Shown here: positions 1 to 9,939 of the stretch, piece by piece | Layout: every line of letters begins with the position of its first letter | Numbering within the stretch: position 1 is the stretch's first letter | Source: an uncultured Eggerthellaceae bacterium | GTDB lineage: Bacteria > Actinomycetota > Coriobacteriia > Coriobacteriales > Eggerthellaceae | Direction: 5' to 3' | Length of the DNA stretch: 43,142 nucleotides | Assembly: GCA_949840905.1 (NCBI GenBank) | Contig: CATKXW010000021.1 | Coordinates: forward strand, 1-43,142 | Notes under the pieces: model-generated | Seen by the model: the letters and a program-made list of their open reading frames with translations, nothing else | Told to the model about the DNA's origin: nothing | Databases searched by the model: none | Translations under genes and position numbers: made by a program

Positions 1-264
1 CCCCCCCCGGGGGCCCTTCATGGGCAAGGGGCGAAAGGCCGTCCGCGGGCGTCCGATCGGCGGTCCTTATGGACGCGAAACGATCGTGATCCGAATCATT
101 CCCTGAATAGGAAAAGCGTCGAATCAGCCTCGACTAGAACTGTAATGTGGGGCGGATTCCCCAGGTGAGCATCTTGGACGACTCGCAGTCCGTCGTCGTG
201 TTTCTGGGCTGTGGCATAGGGGAGGTCGACACGGCGGTGTCCACGTTCGGTTTCGGAGCCTAGC
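1..264. other. No supported gene; window start
   Basis: Opens with a run of eight C followed by a G/C run, which may be a real tract or a contig-edge artefact. An open frame of about 40 codons (138-263, + strand) ends just before the next feature, but it has no recognisable motif or start. I see no RNA gene. Confidence 0.3.
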
Positions 265-556
265 ATGGAGATCCGACTCGACAACGTGGCAAAGCGCTAC
301 AAGGGGCAACTATGCGCTGAAAGACTTCAGCGCCACGCTGGGCGAGGGTGTTTTCGGGCTGCTGGGCGAAAACAGAGCCGGAAAGACGACGCTCATCAGC
401 ATCCTCGTGGGCATCAGCGCGCTGGTCGTCCAGAAGCCGCTGGTGTGGGCGGTCCTGGGGTGCGTGGCCGTCTTCCTCCTGTATCTGATGGCCGTCCGCA
501 TCCCGACCATCAAGCAGGAGAGCGTCGATCGAGCTCGGGCAGAAGACGCGGCCTGA
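265..556 (+). pseudogene. ABC transporter remnant: ATPase N-terminus joined to a permease-like tail
   Basis: The ATG at 265 opens a typical ABC-ATPase N-terminus (MEIRLDNVAKRYKG). The frame is lost at 301-306, where GGGG stands in place of an expected GGG. Restoring one base continues into NYALKDFSATLGEG and the Walker A motif GENRAGKTT, with Arg at a position that is usually Gly. About ten residues later the reading changes abruptly to a hydrophobic permease-like segment (LVWAVLGCVAVFLLYL) and stops at TGA 554-556. Signature, Walker B and H-loop are all missing. This looks like an internal deletion that fused the start of an ATPase gene to the end of a permease gene, plus one frameshift. Non-functional as an ATPase. 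Confidence 0.7.
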
Positions 557-1046
557 GGTCGTGGCAAATCACCAAGAGCGCTGACGTCGCAGCCATGGCT
601 CGCATGGCCCACCAGAAGGTCGAAGTCATGGAGGCGACGAGACCCCCCGCCTAGTGCGTCGAGAGCAGCCACCAGGACCGTGTCGGAGCTGGGCGGTAGA
701 CCGCATCTTCGACGAGCCGTTGGCCGCGATGCTACCTGTCTTGCATTAGGGCAATGATTCGCTTCAAGCATGCTGAGCGCCTGTTTTCTCGCACCGGGCA
801 TTTCGAAACGCGCTGGATGCAAGGATGCAACAAAGACGACACGAACGTGAAACATATGCACGATAACCTTCTTTCGGTTGAATGTGAAAGAAGGTGAGCA
901 TGCAAGAGGTGTCATTCGATGCGACCCGCGTGGGCGGCGCACCCTTCGGACGTGGATGCGGTGCGCGGCAGCGTAGCGCCCTCGGGCGTGCGGGCTGCGA
1001 TAGGCTGTGCGGAGCGCCCATCGAGGCGCGTTTGCGAGAGGGTGCG
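557..1046. other. Non-coding upstream region of the glutamate synthase operon
   Basis: No convincing gene. In-frame ATGs at 894 and 900 could extend the next gene by about 50 residues. The one at 900 has a fair ribosome-binding site (AAGGTGAG), but the added peptide is low-complexity and Arg/Gly-rich. A small hairpin (AACC/GGTT) lies near 865-882. The promoter of the glutamate synthase genes is presumably here, but I could not fix its -35/-10. Confidence 0.35.
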
Positions 1047-2216
1047 GTGAGGATTCCGTCGGGGTGCGCCATCGCGGCTATCATGGATCGCAGCGGCGCC
1101 CGGCACGACGGGTCGGACATCGTGAAGGCTATCGAGCTCATGCACGATCGGAGCAACGGGCTCGGCGGCGGGTTCGCCGCCTATGGGATATATCCTGCCT
1201 ACCGAGAGCTCTACGCGTTTCACGTGATGTACGAGAGCCGGGACGCTCGGGCCGAGGTGGAGGCGTACCTGGACACGTACTTCATGTGCGAGAAGCAGGA
1301 GCGCATCCCTACCGAGCCCGTCGCGTCCATCAAGAACCCTCCCGACCTGTGGCGCTACTTCGTCGCTCCACATACCATGCGCCTCAACATGAGTGGGGTC
1401 GATGAGGCGGAATACGTCATGCGCCATGTCGTCCGCATCAACAAGAACGTGGACGGGGCCTTCGTCGCCAGCTCCGGCAAGGACATGGGCGCGTTCAAGG
1501 GAGTTGGGTATCCCGAGGATATCGGCGCGTTCTACCGACTCGACGAGTATCGTGCGTGGGCGTGGACGGCGCACGGGCGCTTTCCCACCAACACGCCGGG
1601 CTGGTGGGGCGGGGCGCATCCGTTCACGCTCCTGAACTGGTCGGTCGTCCACAACGGCGAGGTGTCGAGCTACGACGCCAACCGCCGCTACGTGGAGCAG
1701 TTCGGCTACTCGTGCGAGCTTCAGACCGACACCGAGGTCATCACCTACCTGTTTGACCTGCTCTGTCGCCGCGGCGGGCTGTCCCCAGAGATGGCCGCGC
1801 ATATCATGACGGCCCCGAGCTGGGATGCCATCGACCGCATGCCAGCCGAGGATGCCGCGTTCGAGACGGCCCTGCGCACGGTGTATGCCAGCGCGCTCGT
1901 CAACGGGCCCTTCTCGGTGATCTTGGGATCAGAGGAGGGCATCCTCGCCATCAACGACCGTCTCAAGCTGCGTGCCCTCATGGCAGGGGAGAAGGGCTCG
2001 ATGGTGTACCTGGCCAGCGAGCAGGCTGCCATCGAGGCGGTGTGCCCCGACGCGGAGAACATCCGCCCGATCGAGGGAGGCGAGCCCTTCGTCGTGCAGC
2101 TCGACGAGGTGGCGCGCCGCCAGGACGACCACGGCGTCTGGAGCAGCCCGCGCCATGCGCCGCTGGCGCACGAGACCGGCGTGCTGCCGCGAAGAGAGGA
2201 GGGCCGCGGACTATGA
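1047..2216 (+). CDS. Glutamate synthase, glutamine amidotransferase subunit (archaeal-type, GltB1-like)
   Basis: Class II (Ntn) glutamine amidotransferase of the split archaeal-type glutamate synthase. It hydrolyses glutamine and supplies ammonia to the FMN subunit encoded next. The GTG start at 1047 is chosen because it puts the motif RIPSGCA at the N-terminus, with Cys7 as the expected nucleophile, and because GAGAGGG lies just upstream. A longer start at 894/900 is possible. Family blocks visible are MHDRSNGLGGGFAAYGIYP, then HGRFPTNTPGWWGGAHPF and the NGEVSSYDANRRY region typical of the glutamine pocket. The length of 389 aa suits the stand-alone subunit. The stop overlaps the ATG of the next gene (ATGA), indicating translational coupling. 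Confidence 0.85.
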   Translation: MRIPSGCAIAAIMDRSGARHDGSDIVKAIELMHDRSNGLGGGFAAYGIYPAYRELYAFHVMYESRDARAEVEAYLDTYFMCEKQERIPTEPVASIKNPPDLWRYFVAPHTMRLNMSGVDEAEYVMRHVVRINKNVDGAFVASSGKDMGAFKGVGYPEDIGAFYRLDEYRAWAWTAHGRFPTNTPGWWGGAHPFTLLNWSVVHNGEVSSYDANRRYVEQFGYSCELQTDTEVITYLFDLLCRRGGLSPEMAAHIMTAPSWDAIDRMPAEDAAFETALRTVYASALVNGPFSVILGSEEGILAINDRLKLRALMAGEKGSMVYLASEQAAIEAVCPDAENIRPIEGGEPFVVQLDEVARRQDDHGVWSSPRHAPLAHETGVLPRREEGRGL

Positions 2217-3718
2217 TCGACTTCGCTCTCCCGCGCTACCAGGTGCGCCGCGACGCTGAGGAATGCGTGGGCTGCGGCATCTGCGTGCGCGAGTGCGCCA
2301 ACGGCGTGCACGTCGCCCGTTCGGGCGGAACGGCACCCAAAGCCGACCACCAGAAGTGCGTGAACTGCCTCCGTTGCGTGCTGACGTGCCCTACGCGTGC
2401 GCTGACGATCACGCGCTGGCCGCAGGTGGACGGCGGGTCGGCGGTGTGGACGCTCGAGTATCTGCAGGACATCGCCACTCAGGCCACGTCGGGCGGCGTG
2501 CTGCTCTCCTCCATGGGAAACCCGCTGCCATACCCGGTGTACTGGGATCATCTGCTGCTCAACGCGAGCCAAGTGACCAACCCCTCCATCGATCCCTTGC
2601 GCGAGCCGATGGAGACCCGCGTGTTCCTAGGCGGCCGCCCCGTGGCGCTCGAGATAGACGAGCGCGCGCGGACGCTTCGGTCGCCCTTGCCCCCGCAGGT
2701 GAAGCTCGACGTGCCGATCATGTTCTCCGCCATGAGCTTCGGCTCGGTGTCGCTCAACACCCAGCGAGCGCTCGCCATGGCGGCGTGCGAGCTCGGCACG
2801 CTGTTCAACGTCGGAGAAGGCGGGCTTCACCGCGACCTCGAGCGCTACGCCGACCACGCGGTGGTTCAGGTGGCCTCGGGCCGGTTCGGGGTGGATCCCC
2901 GCTACCTCAACGCTGGGGCCATGGTGGAGATAAAGATCGGCCAGGGGGCGAAGCCCGGCATCGGAGGGCATCTGCCCGGTGAGAAGATCACGGCCGAGGT
3001 GTCGCGCACGCGCATGATCCCCGAGGGCGCGGACGCCATCTCGCCGGCGCCCCATCACGACATCTACTCAATTGAGGACCTGCGCCAGCTCGTCTTCTCG
3101 TTGAAGGAGGCCACGCGCTATGAGAAGCCTGTGGCGGTGAAGATAGCGGCGGTCCACAACGCCGCCGCCATCGCGAGCGGCATGGCGCGCGCCGGCGCGG
3201 AGGTCATCGTGGTCGACGGGTTCCGCGGCGGCACGGGAGCAGCGCCGAAGCGCATCCGCGACAACGTGGGCGTGCCAGTCGAGCTCGCGCTTGCCGCCAT
3301 CGACCAGCGCCTGCGCGACGAGGGAATCCGCTCGACGGTGAGCGTGGTGGCGAGCGGGTCGATCCGCAGTTCGGCCGACGTGGTGCGCGCCATCGCGCTC
3401 GGTGCCGACGCGGTGTCGTGCGGAAGCGCTCCGCTCATCGCGCTGGGCTGCCACCAGTGCGGCGACTGCGCACGCGGAAGGTGCAACTGGGGCATCGCGA
3501 CGCAACGCCCCGAGCTGATCGAGCGCCTCGACCCCGATGAGGGGGCCGAGCGCGTGGTCAACCTGGTGCGCGCCTGGACGCACGAGATCCAGGAGATGAT
3601 GGGCGGCATGGGCATCAACGCAGTCGATAGCTTGCGGGGCAACCGCCTCATGCTGCGGGGTGTCGGCCTCACCGACCGCGAGCTCGACATTCTGGGGGTG
3701 AAGCATGCAGGTGAATGA
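2213..3718 (+). CDS. Glutamate synthase, FMN/iron-sulfur subunit (GltB2-like)
   Basis: Central subunit that reduces 2-oxoglutarate plus ammonia to glutamate on FMN. The 501-aa protein starts at ATG 2213 behind GGAGGG. Residues 18-59 form a two-cluster ferredoxin module (CX2CX2CX3C twice). The rest is the FMN-binding synthase barrel, with FNVGEGGLH, KIGQGAKPGIGGHLPGEK, VDGFRGGTGAAP and a cysteine cluster CHQCGDCARGRC near residue 400 for the 3Fe-4S centre. It is encoded separately from the amidotransferase and GXGXG domains, as in archaea, methanogens and Coriobacteriia. The electron donor is probably ferredoxin or an NAD(P)H subunit encoded elsewhere; no gltD-like gene is present here. Confidence 0.9.
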   Translation: MIDFALPRYQVRRDAEECVGCGICVRECANGVHVARSGGTAPKADHQKCVNCLRCVLTCPTRALTITRWPQVDGGSAVWTLEYLQDIATQATSGGVLLSSMGNPLPYPVYWDHLLLNASQVTNPSIDPLREPMETRVFLGGRPVALEIDERARTLRSPLPPQVKLDVPIMFSAMSFGSVSLNTQRALAMAACELGTLFNVGEGGLHRDLERYADHAVVQVASGRFGVDPRYLNAGAMVEIKIGQGAKPGIGGHLPGEKITAEVSRTRMIPEGADAISPAPHHDIYSIEDLRQLVFSLKEATRYEKPVAVKIAAVHNAAAIASGMARAGAEVIVVDGFRGGTGAAPKRIRDNVGVPVELALAAIDQRLRDEGIRSTVSVVASGSIRSSADVVRAIALGADAVSCGSAPLIALGCHQCGDCARGRCNWGIATQRPELIERLDPDEGAERVVNLVRAWTHEIQEMMGGMGINAVDSLRGNRLMLRGVGLTDRELDILGVKHAGE

Positions 3719-4532
3719 TTCGAGGGCGCTTGTGGGCACGGTCTCGGCGGCGTCCGCCGCAAATAAGCAGGAAGGCGCGCAATCGTGCTCATCTGGCTTT
3801 GCGCCTGCGCCTGCGGAGCGCGTGACGCTCGGCGCGCTTCACTTCAAGGAGGCGAACGAGCAGGTGCGCCAGGCGCTCGATCGGGTGGATGACGTCGCGC
3901 TCGAGGATGTGCGGGCCCAGCGCTACCTGGGCTGCGCACTGCCTGCGGGCAAGCGCCTGCGAATTCATGGGACGCCCGGCAACGACCTCGCCTGCTTCAT
4001 GGACGGCGGCACCGTCGAGGTGCTCGGAAATGCGCAGGATCAGGTGGGCAACACGATGAACGCCGGCGAGGTGATCGTGCACGGCCGCTGCGGTGATGCG
4101 GCCGGCTACGCGATGCGCGGCGGGCGCGTGTTCATCCGCGATGGTTGCGGCTGGCGTGCGGGCATCCACATGAAGGCCTACGACGCACGCCAGCCCGTCG
4201 TGGTGGTCGGCAAGGACGCGGGAAGCTTCCTCGGCGAGTACATGGCGGGCGGCGTCTTCGTGGTGCTCGGCGAGACAGGCGACTACCTTGCGCGCGGCAT
4301 GCACGGTGGCGTCATCTACCTGAAGAATCCGCCGCGCGCGGGCGCGCTGTCAGATGAGGTCGTGCTCTCGCGTGTCGACGACGCCGACCTGGCCGTCCTT
4401 GCGCCCTTGCTTGCGGAGTACGACCGCCTATTCGCCGCTGAGCTGGGATATCGCGTGAGTGCTGAGGCGTCTGAGTTCTTCCGCGTTACCCCTGCCTCAT
4501 CTCGTCCTTACGCGAGCATGTACGTTCGCTGA
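3705..4532 (+). CDS. Glutamate synthase GXGXG-domain subunit (GltB3-like)
   Basis: This 275-aa protein carries the right-handed beta-helix (GXGXG) domain that forms the C-terminal part of fused GltB and helps assemble the complex. After about 40 N-terminal residues rich in Ala/Ser, the repeated Gly motifs appear ([65 protein letters not shown]). The gene overlaps the FMN-subunit gene by 14 bp and has GGGGTGAAG before its ATG, so the three gltB-type genes are one translational unit. The N-terminal 40 residues look non-conserved, and a later start is possible. Confidence 0.85.
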   Translation: MQVNDSRALVGTVSAASAANKQEGAQSCSSGFAPAPAERVTLGALHFKEANEQVRQALDRVDDVALEDVRAQRYLGCALPAGKRLRIHGTPGNDLACFMDGGTVEVLGNAQDQVGNTMNAGEVIVHGRCGDAAGYAMRGGRVFIRDGCGWRAGIHMKAYDARQPVVVVGKDAGSFLGEYMAGGVFVVLGETGDYLARGMHGGVIYLKNPPRAGALSDEVVLSRVDDADLAVLAPLLAEYDRLFAAELGYRVSAEASEFFRVTPASSRPYASMYVR

Positions 4533-4570
4533 TCGGAAGTCTGCCAAACGAAGGAAAGGAAAGTGCTGGC

Positions 4571-6664
4571 ATGAACGTTTCGGAGGAATTCGGAAGCCTG
4601 GTGTTCGACGACCGAGCCATGAAGGCAATGCTCCCGGCGAAGGCGTACCAGTCGCTGAGGAGGACCATCGACGAGGGAGCTCGTCTTGACCTGGGCGTGG
4701 CGAACGCGGTGGCCGCAGCCATGCGGGACTGGGCGGTCGCGCGTGGCGCCACCCATTACACGCACTGGTTCCAGCCGCTTACGGGCATCACCGCCGAGAA
4801 GCACGACAGCTTCATCGCGCCCTCGCCCGATGGCGGCGTGATCATGGAGTTCTCGGGTACTGAGCTGGTGAAGGGAGAGCCAGACGCTTCGTCGTTCCCC
4901 TCGGGCGGCCTGCGCGCCACCTTCGAGGCGCGCGGCTACACGGCTTGGGACCCTACCAGCTACGCGTTCATCAAGGGATCGACGTTGTGCATCCCGACGG
5001 CGTTCTGCTCTTACACCGGCGATGCGCTCGACAAGAAGACGCCGCTGCTGCGTTCGATGGAGGCGCTCAACCGCCAGGCGCTGCGCATCCTGCGCCTGTT
5101 CGGAAACGACGAGGTCAAGCGCGTGATCACCTCGGTGGGTCCTGAGCAGGAGTACTTCTTGGTCACTGAGGAGATGTACGAGCGCCGCCCCGACCTGCGC
5201 TTCACCGGCCGCACGCTGTTCGGCACCAAGCCCCCGAAGGGCCAGCAGCTCGACGACCACTACTTCGGCGTCATCAAGCCGCGCGTGGCGGCGTTCATGG
5301 CCGACCTGAACGAGGAGCTGTGGAAGCTCGGGATTCTGGCGAAGACCGAGCACAACGAGGTCGCCCCTGCGCAGCATGAGCTGGCACCCATCTACTCCAC
5401 CACCAACATCGCCACTGACCATAATCAGCTGACGATGGAGATCATGCAGAGGGTGGCGTCGCGTCACGGGCTGGTCTGCCTGCTCCACGAGAAGCCCTTC
5501 GAGGGCGTGAACGGCAGCGGCAAGCACAACAACTGGTCCATCGGCACCGACACGGGCCAGAACCTGCTCGCGCCGGGCGACACCCCCTCCGAGAATGCGC
5601 AGTTCCTCCTGTTTCTCTGCGCTGTCATCAAGGCGGTGGACGACTACCAGGACCTGCTGCGCCTCTCGGTGGCCACGGCGGGCAACGACCATCGCCTCGG
5701 CGCGAACGAGGCGCCTCCTGCGGTCATCTCGATGTTCCTCGGCGATGAATTGGCCGCCATCATGCATGCCATCGAGGCCGACACCCCCTACGAGGGCATG
5801 GAGCGGCGCAAGATGAAGCTCGGCGTCGACGTGCTGCCCCTGTTCAACTGCGATACCACCGACCGAAACCGCACGAGCCCCTTTGCCTTCACCGGCAACA
5901 AGTTCGAGTTCCGCATGCTCGGCTCGTCGAATTCCATCGCCTGTGCCAACATCATGCTGAACAGCGCGGTGGCGGAGAGCCTCAGGATCTACGCTGATCG
6001 ACTTGAGGGGGCGCAGGATTTCGAGGCCGCGCTGCACGAGATGATTCGCAAGACCATCAAGGACCATGCACGCATCGTGTTCAACGGCAACGGCTATGAC
6101 GACGCGTGGATCGACGAAGCGGTCAACGAACGCGGCCTGCACAACCTCAGGACCACGCCCGATTGCATGCCGCGTCTGCTCGACGAGAAGAACGTGACGA
6201 TGCTGACCTCGCATGGCGTGTTCACCCTCGCCGAGATGGAGTCGCGCACGGAGATCATGCTGGAGAACTACTGCAACTCCATCGAGATAGAGGCGGCGAC
6301 GATGATCGGCATGGCGCACGCCGAGATAATCCCTGCCGTTGAGGCCTACCTGCGCGAGGTCGCCGAGACGGCCGCGGCGAAGCGGGCCGTGGCGCCGAAC
6401 GCGAGCGTAGAGTGCGAGGTTGGACTGGTCGAGCGTCTGTCGAGCCTGGTCGATCGCATGTTCGTCGCTGTGGGCGAGCTCGAGGAGGCCGTTTCGCACC
6501 TTGACGAGACGGCGGACGTGACTGAGCGCTCTGAGCGGATTCGCGACGAGGTGCTTCCCGCCATGGAGGCGCTGCGAGCGCCCGCCGACGAGGCGGAAGC
6601 TATCACTGCGAAGGGCTTCTGGCCGTTCCCGACGTATGGCGACCTGCTGTTCGGCGTACGATAG
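4571..6664 (+). CDS. glnN: Glutamine synthetase type III
   Basis: ATP-dependent glutamine synthetase of the large GSIII class (697 aa, the usual 700-730 range). It makes glutamine from glutamate and ammonia and so feeds the glutamate synthase genes 38 bp upstream. Recognisable blocks: [17 protein letters not shown] near residue 65, GPEQEYFLV near 190, the long [14 protein letters not shown] followed by the [12 protein letters not shown] block, [12 protein letters not shown], and [17 protein letters not shown] for ATP/glutamate binding. The start has GGAAAGGAAAG upstream. The four genes 1047-6664 form an ammonia-assimilation cluster. Confidence 0.93.
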   Translation: MNVSEEFGSLVFDDRAMKAMLPAKAYQSLRRTIDEGARLDLGVANAVAAAMRDWAVARGATHYTHWFQPLTGITAEKHDSFIAPSPDGGVIMEFSGTELVKGEPDASSFPSGGLRATFEARGYTAWDPTSYAFIKGSTLCIPTAFCSYTGDALDKKTPLLRSMEALNRQALRILRLFGNDEVKRVITSVGPEQEYFLVTEEMYERRPDLRFTGRTLFGTKPPKGQQLDDHYFGVIKPRVAAFMADLNEELWKLGILAKTEHNEVAPAQHELAPIYSTTNIATDHNQLTMEIMQRVASRHGLVCLLHEKPFEGVNGSGKHNNWSIGTDTGQNLLAPGDTPSENAQFLLFLCAVIKAVDDYQDLLRLSVATAGNDHRLGANEAPPAVISMFLGDELAAIMHAIEADTPYEGMERRKMKLGVDVLPLFNCDTTDRNRTSPFAFTGNKFEFRMLGSSNSIACANIMLNSAVAESLRIYADRLEGAQDFEAALHEMIRKTIKDHARIVFNGNGYDDAWIDEAVNERGLHNLRTTPDCMPRLLDEKNVTMLTSHGVFTLAEMESRTEIMLENYCNSIEIEAATMIGMAHAEIIPAVEAYLREVAETAAAKRAVAPNASVECEVGLVERLSSLVDRMFVAVGELEEAVSHLDETADVTERSERIRDEVLPAMEALRAPADEAEAITAKGFWPFPTYGDLLFGVR

Positions 6665-6696
6665 CGCGTGGGCAACGAGAAGGCGAAGAAGGGGAG

Positions 6697-6789
6697 ATGC
6701 GGCTCGTGAAGAAGGGATTCCTGCGCTACGAGGGCGATCCAACGCATCGCGCCGCTTCGAGCGCGCTGCGTTGGATTGAGAGCAGGTGA
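6697..6789 (+). CDS. Possible 30-aa leader peptide upstream of pyrG
   Basis: ATG at 6697 follows a good ribosome-binding site (GAAGAAGGGGAG). The short frame ends at TGA 6787-6789, four bases before the pyrG start, so pyrG translation could be coupled to it. It contains the whole 6737-6776 hairpin. The peptide is basic and lacks known motifs. It could be a regulatory upstream reading frame, or a chance frame in a GC-rich spacer; it is too short to settle from sequence alone. Confidence 0.35.
   Translation: MRLVKKGFLRYEGDPTHRAASSALRWIESR
6737..6776 (+). promoter_or_regulatory. Strong hairpin just upstream of pyrG
   Basis: Perfect 10-bp arms (ATCCAACGCA at 6737-6746 and TGCGTTGGAT at 6767-6776) with further inner pairing (CGCGC with GCGCG). 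There is no T-run after it, so a simple intrinsic terminator is unlikely. It sits 17 bp before the pyrG ATG and inside the small 6697 frame, fitting an attenuator, processing site or translation-control element. Confidence 0.6.
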
Positions 6790-6793
6790 GGGC

Positions 6794-8404
6794 ATGACCA
6801 AGTACGTATTCGTGACGGGTGGCGTCGTGTCGGGGCTGGGCAAGGGCATCACGGCCGCCTCCCTCGGCAGGCTCCTGAAGGCGCGCGGCCTGCGCGTGGC
6901 GGCGCAGAAGCTCGACCCGTACCTCAACGTCGATCCAGGTACGATGAGCCCGTACCAGCACGGCGAGGTCTACGTCACTGAGGACGGAGCTGAGACCGAC
7001 CTTGACCTGGGACACTACGAGCGCCTCATCGACGAGGACCTCAACCGGTTCTCCAACCTCACCGCGGGCAAGGTGTACCACACCGTGCTCGACAAGGAGC
7101 GGCGCGGCGCATACCTGGGATCGACCGTGCAGGTCATCCCCCATGTGACCGACGAGATCAAGCGGTGCGTCTACGAGGTTGGCAAGCGCACGGAAGCCGA
7201 CGTCGTCATCACCGAGGTCGGCGGCACGGTCGGCGACATCGAGTCGCAGCCCTTCATCGAGGCCATTCGCCAGATATCGCTCGAGAATGCGCCTGAGGAC
7301 AGCCTGTTCATCCACGTGACGCTCGTCCCCTACCTGCAGGGGTCGGGCGAGCAGAAGTCCAAGCCGACGCAACGTTCGGTGAAGGAACTCCAGGGACTCG
7401 GTGTCGCCCCCGACCTCATCGTGCTGCGTTGCGACCGGCCCCTCGACAAGGCCGTGTTCTCCAAGATCGCCCTGTTCTGCAACGTGAGGCCTGACTGCGT
7501 CATCGAGAACCGCACGCTCGAGAGCCTCTACGAGGCTCCGCTCATGCTCGAGCAGGCGGGCCTGGCCCAAGCGGCGTGCCGCCGACTGATGCTCGAGGTG
7601 CCCGAACCCGACCTGCGAGAGTGGGAGGAGCTCGTCGGCCGCATCGCCGCTGCCAAGGACGAGGTGCGCATCGGGCTCGTGGGCAAGTACGTCGAGCTCC
7701 ACGACGCGTACCTCTCGGTCGCCGAGGCGCTGCGCCACGCCGGCTACGCGCACGGCGTGCGGGTGGAGATTGACTGGGTGGACTCGGGCGAGCTCGACGC
7801 GGGCACGTGCGCGCGTCGGCTGGGCGGCCTTGACGGCATCATCGTGCCGGGCGGCTTCGGGTCGCGCGGCGTCGAGGGCATGGTGGCTGCCGCCCGCTAC
7901 GCCCGCGAGACGAGCGTGCCGTTTCTCGGCATCTGCCTGGGGATGCAGGCGGCGGTCATCGAGTTCGCCCGCAACGTCGCAGGGCTTGAGCACGCGGGTT
8001 CCGGCGAGTTCGACAAGGCGTGCCCCCAGAAGGTGATCGACTTCATGCCGGGGCAGAGCGCCGAGCTGGAGAAGGGCGGCACCCTGCGCCTCGGGGCGTA
8101 CCCGTGCGCCATCGCGCCGGGCAGCGTGCTCGAGCGCTGCTACGGCGAGCGCCTGGTGGCCGAGCGGCACCGCCATCGGCTCGAGGTGAGCGACGAGTTC
8201 CGCGCCGCGCTCGTCGATGCGGGCCTGCGGGCGTCGGGCACCTCGCCCGATGGGCGCCTGGTGGAGGCGGTCGAGCTGCCGGACGAGCCGTTCTTCGTGG
8301 GCGTGCAGTACCACCCTGAGTTCAAGAGTCGCCCGACGCGCCCGCACCCGCTCTTCCGGGGCTTCGTCGGCGCGGCGTGCGCCCGCTCGCAGGAGGGCGC
8401 GTGA
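6794..8404 (+). CDS. pyrG: CTP synthase
   Basis: Cytosolic enzyme that converts UTP to CTP with ATP and glutamine. ATG 6794 is chosen because it begins [18 protein letters not shown], the invariant synthetase N-terminus, behind AGGTGAGG. The first ~265 residues are the ATP-dependent amidoligase domain ([25 protein letters not shown]). The C-terminal part is a class I glutamine amidotransferase with the nucleophile elbow GICLGMQ and the catalytic QYHPEF near the end. Length 536 aa is normal. Its TGA overlaps the purF ATG. Confidence 0.95.
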   Translation: MTKYVFVTGGVVSGLGKGITAASLGRLLKARGLRVAAQKLDPYLNVDPGTMSPYQHGEVYVTEDGAETDLDLGHYERLIDEDLNRFSNLTAGKVYHTVLDKERRGAYLGSTVQVIPHVTDEIKRCVYEVGKRTEADVVITEVGGTVGDIESQPFIEAIRQISLENAPEDSLFIHVTLVPYLQGSGEQKSKPTQRSVKELQGLGVAPDLIVLRCDRPLDKAVFSKIALFCNVRPDCVIENRTLESLYEAPLMLEQAGLAQAACRRLMLEVPEPDLREWEELVGRIAAAKDEVRIGLVGKYVELHDAYLSVAEALRHAGYAHGVRVEIDWVDSGELDAGTCARRLGGLDGIIVPGGFGSRGVEGMVAAARYARETSVPFLGICLGMQAAVIEFARNVAGLEHAGSGEFDKACPQKVIDFMPGQSAELEKGGTLRLGAYPCAIAPGSVLERCYGERLVAERHRHRLEVSDEFRAALVDAGLRASGTSPDGRLVEAVELPDEPFFVGVQYHPEFKSRPTRPHPLFRGFVGAACARSQEGA

Positions 8405-9822
8405 TGGGGATCCACGAGGAATGCGGCGTGATCGGCGTGATCGCACCGGGTCCTGCGGATGTGGCGAGCATGGTCTTCGGCGGCCTGTTCGCCCTTCAGC
8501 ATCGCGGCCAGGAGGGCTGCGGCGTGGTGGTGAACGATGATGGGGTGTTCGCGTCGCACAAGGACCTCGGCCTGGTGGGCGAGGTGCTCGCCCCCGAGGT
8601 GCTCGCCCGCCTGCCGCGTGGCTCCATGGCGGTGGGGCACGTGCGCTACGGTACCACCGGCGCCCGCGTGCGCGCCAACTGCCAGCCCATCGAGGTCAAT
8701 CACCGCAAGGGTCTCATGGCCCTCGCCCACAACGGCAACCTCAGCAACGCCGACGAGCTCCGCTGCGCCCTTGAACTGGCGGGTGCCATCTTCCACACGA
8801 CGAGCGACACCGAGACCATCGCCTACCTGGTGACGCGCGAACGGCTGCGCTGCCCCTCGATAGAAGACGCGCTGTCGGCGGCGATGAACGAGATAGCGGG
8901 CGCGTACTCGCTCGTGCTGATGTCGCCGCAGAAGCTCATCTGCGCGCGCGACCCCCATGGCTTTCGCCCGCTGTGCTACGGCGTGACTGACGAAGGCGTC
9001 TACGTTGTGGCGTCCGAGAGCTGCGCGCTCGCCGCGGTCGGGGCCCGGTTTCTGCGCGACGTCGAGCCGGGCGAGATCGTCGTGTTCACTGCCGAGGGGC
9101 CGCAGGCGCGCCGCGAGCACTGCCAAAGAGCCCCGCATGCCTCGTGCGTGTTCGAGTACATCTACTTCGCGCGCCCCGATTCGGTCGTCGACGGCGTGTC
9201 GGTGCACGCCGCCCGCCTGCGCGCGGGCGCCATCCTTGCCGAGGAGCATCCGGTTGACGCGGACGTGGTGGTGGGCGTGCCCGACTCGGGGCTTGACGCG
9301 GCGCTCGGTTACGCGCGCGCATCGGGCATTCCCTGGGGCATGGGGCTCGTGCGCAACCGCTACGTCGGGCGCACGTTCATCTCGCCCGGGCAGAGCGCGC
9401 GCCTGGACAAGGTGCGCCTCAAGCTGGCGGCGATGGAGGAGTGCGTGCGCGGGCGGCGCGTGGTGCTCGTCGACGACTCCATCGTGCGCGGCACCACGGC
9501 GCGGCGCATCGTCGGGCTCCTGCGCGAGGCCGGCGCTGCCGAGGTTCACCTGCGCATATCCGCGCCGCCGTTTCTGCACCCCTGCTACTATGGCACCGAT
9601 ATCGACTCCGAGGAGCATCTGATCGCATGCCGCTGCAGCGTGCCGGAGATAGCGCGCGAGCTCGGCGCGGACAGCCTGGGCTACCTGCCGGCGGAAAGGC
9701 TCGGCGAGCTGGTGGGCGGCGCGGGCGTGTGCGCGGCGTGCTTCGACGGGCGCTACCCCACCGCCGTGCCCGCCTGCGCGTCGAAGAACCGCTTCGAGCG
9801 CAAGCTCTCCGAGGGGGAGTGA
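8404..9822 (+). CDS. purF: Amidophosphoribosyltransferase
   Basis: First committed enzyme of purine synthesis; it makes phosphoribosylamine from PRPP and glutamine. ATG 8404 gives [12 protein letters not shown], a seven-residue propeptide before the catalytic Cys (Cys7 region), as in bacillary-type PurF. The N-terminal Ntn amidotransferase carries GHVRYGTTG and HNGNLSNA. The C-terminal phosphoribosyltransferase has the PRPP loop [13 protein letters not shown]. Cysteines near the C-terminus ([17 protein letters not shown]) suggest the 4Fe-4S type. 472 aa. The gene overlaps pyrG by one base, so nucleotide genes are co-translated here. Confidence 0.94.
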   Translation: MGIHEECGVIGVIAPGPADVASMVFGGLFALQHRGQEGCGVVVNDDGVFASHKDLGLVGEVLAPEVLARLPRGSMAVGHVRYGTTGARVRANCQPIEVNHRKGLMALAHNGNLSNADELRCALELAGAIFHTTSDTETIAYLVTRERLRCPSIEDALSAAMNEIAGAYSLVLMSPQKLICARDPHGFRPLCYGVTDEGVYVVASESCALAAVGARFLRDVEPGEIVVFTAEGPQARREHCQRAPHASCVFEYIYFARPDSVVDGVSVHAARLRAGAILAEEHPVDADVVVGVPDSGLDAALGYARASGIPWGMGLVRNRYVGRTFISPGQSARLDKVRLKLAAMEECVRGRRVVLVDDSIVRGTTARRIVGLLREAGAAEVHLRISAPPFLHPCYYGTDIDSEEHLIACRCSVPEIARELGADSLGYLPAERLGELVGGAGVCAACFDGRYPTAVPACASKNRFERKLSEGE

Positions 9823-9856
9823 GGCCCTGCGCGGAGCGGCGGCTGGCCGCAGGGCC
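9823..9856 (+). terminator. GC-rich hairpin after purF
   Basis: Perfect 9-bp arms, GGCCCTGCG at 9823-9831 and CGCAGGGCC at 9848-9856, starting right after the purF stop. No T-run follows, so it is a weak or Rho-type terminator, or an mRNA-stabilising hairpin. Confidence 0.5.
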
Positions 9857-9939
9857 GCGGCGTCTTGCCGGCGCGCGTCGAAGGAGCCGGGCGGCCGCGC
9901 GGGCGCGGAAAGGAAGAAACCGAGGAAAGGAGGGGTCCT

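Noticed and set aside
4508-8446. Very long open frame (1312 codons) on the - strand
   Set aside because: Antisense to glnN and pyrG, rich in Arg/His/Ala, no domains. A GC-bias shadow of the real genes.
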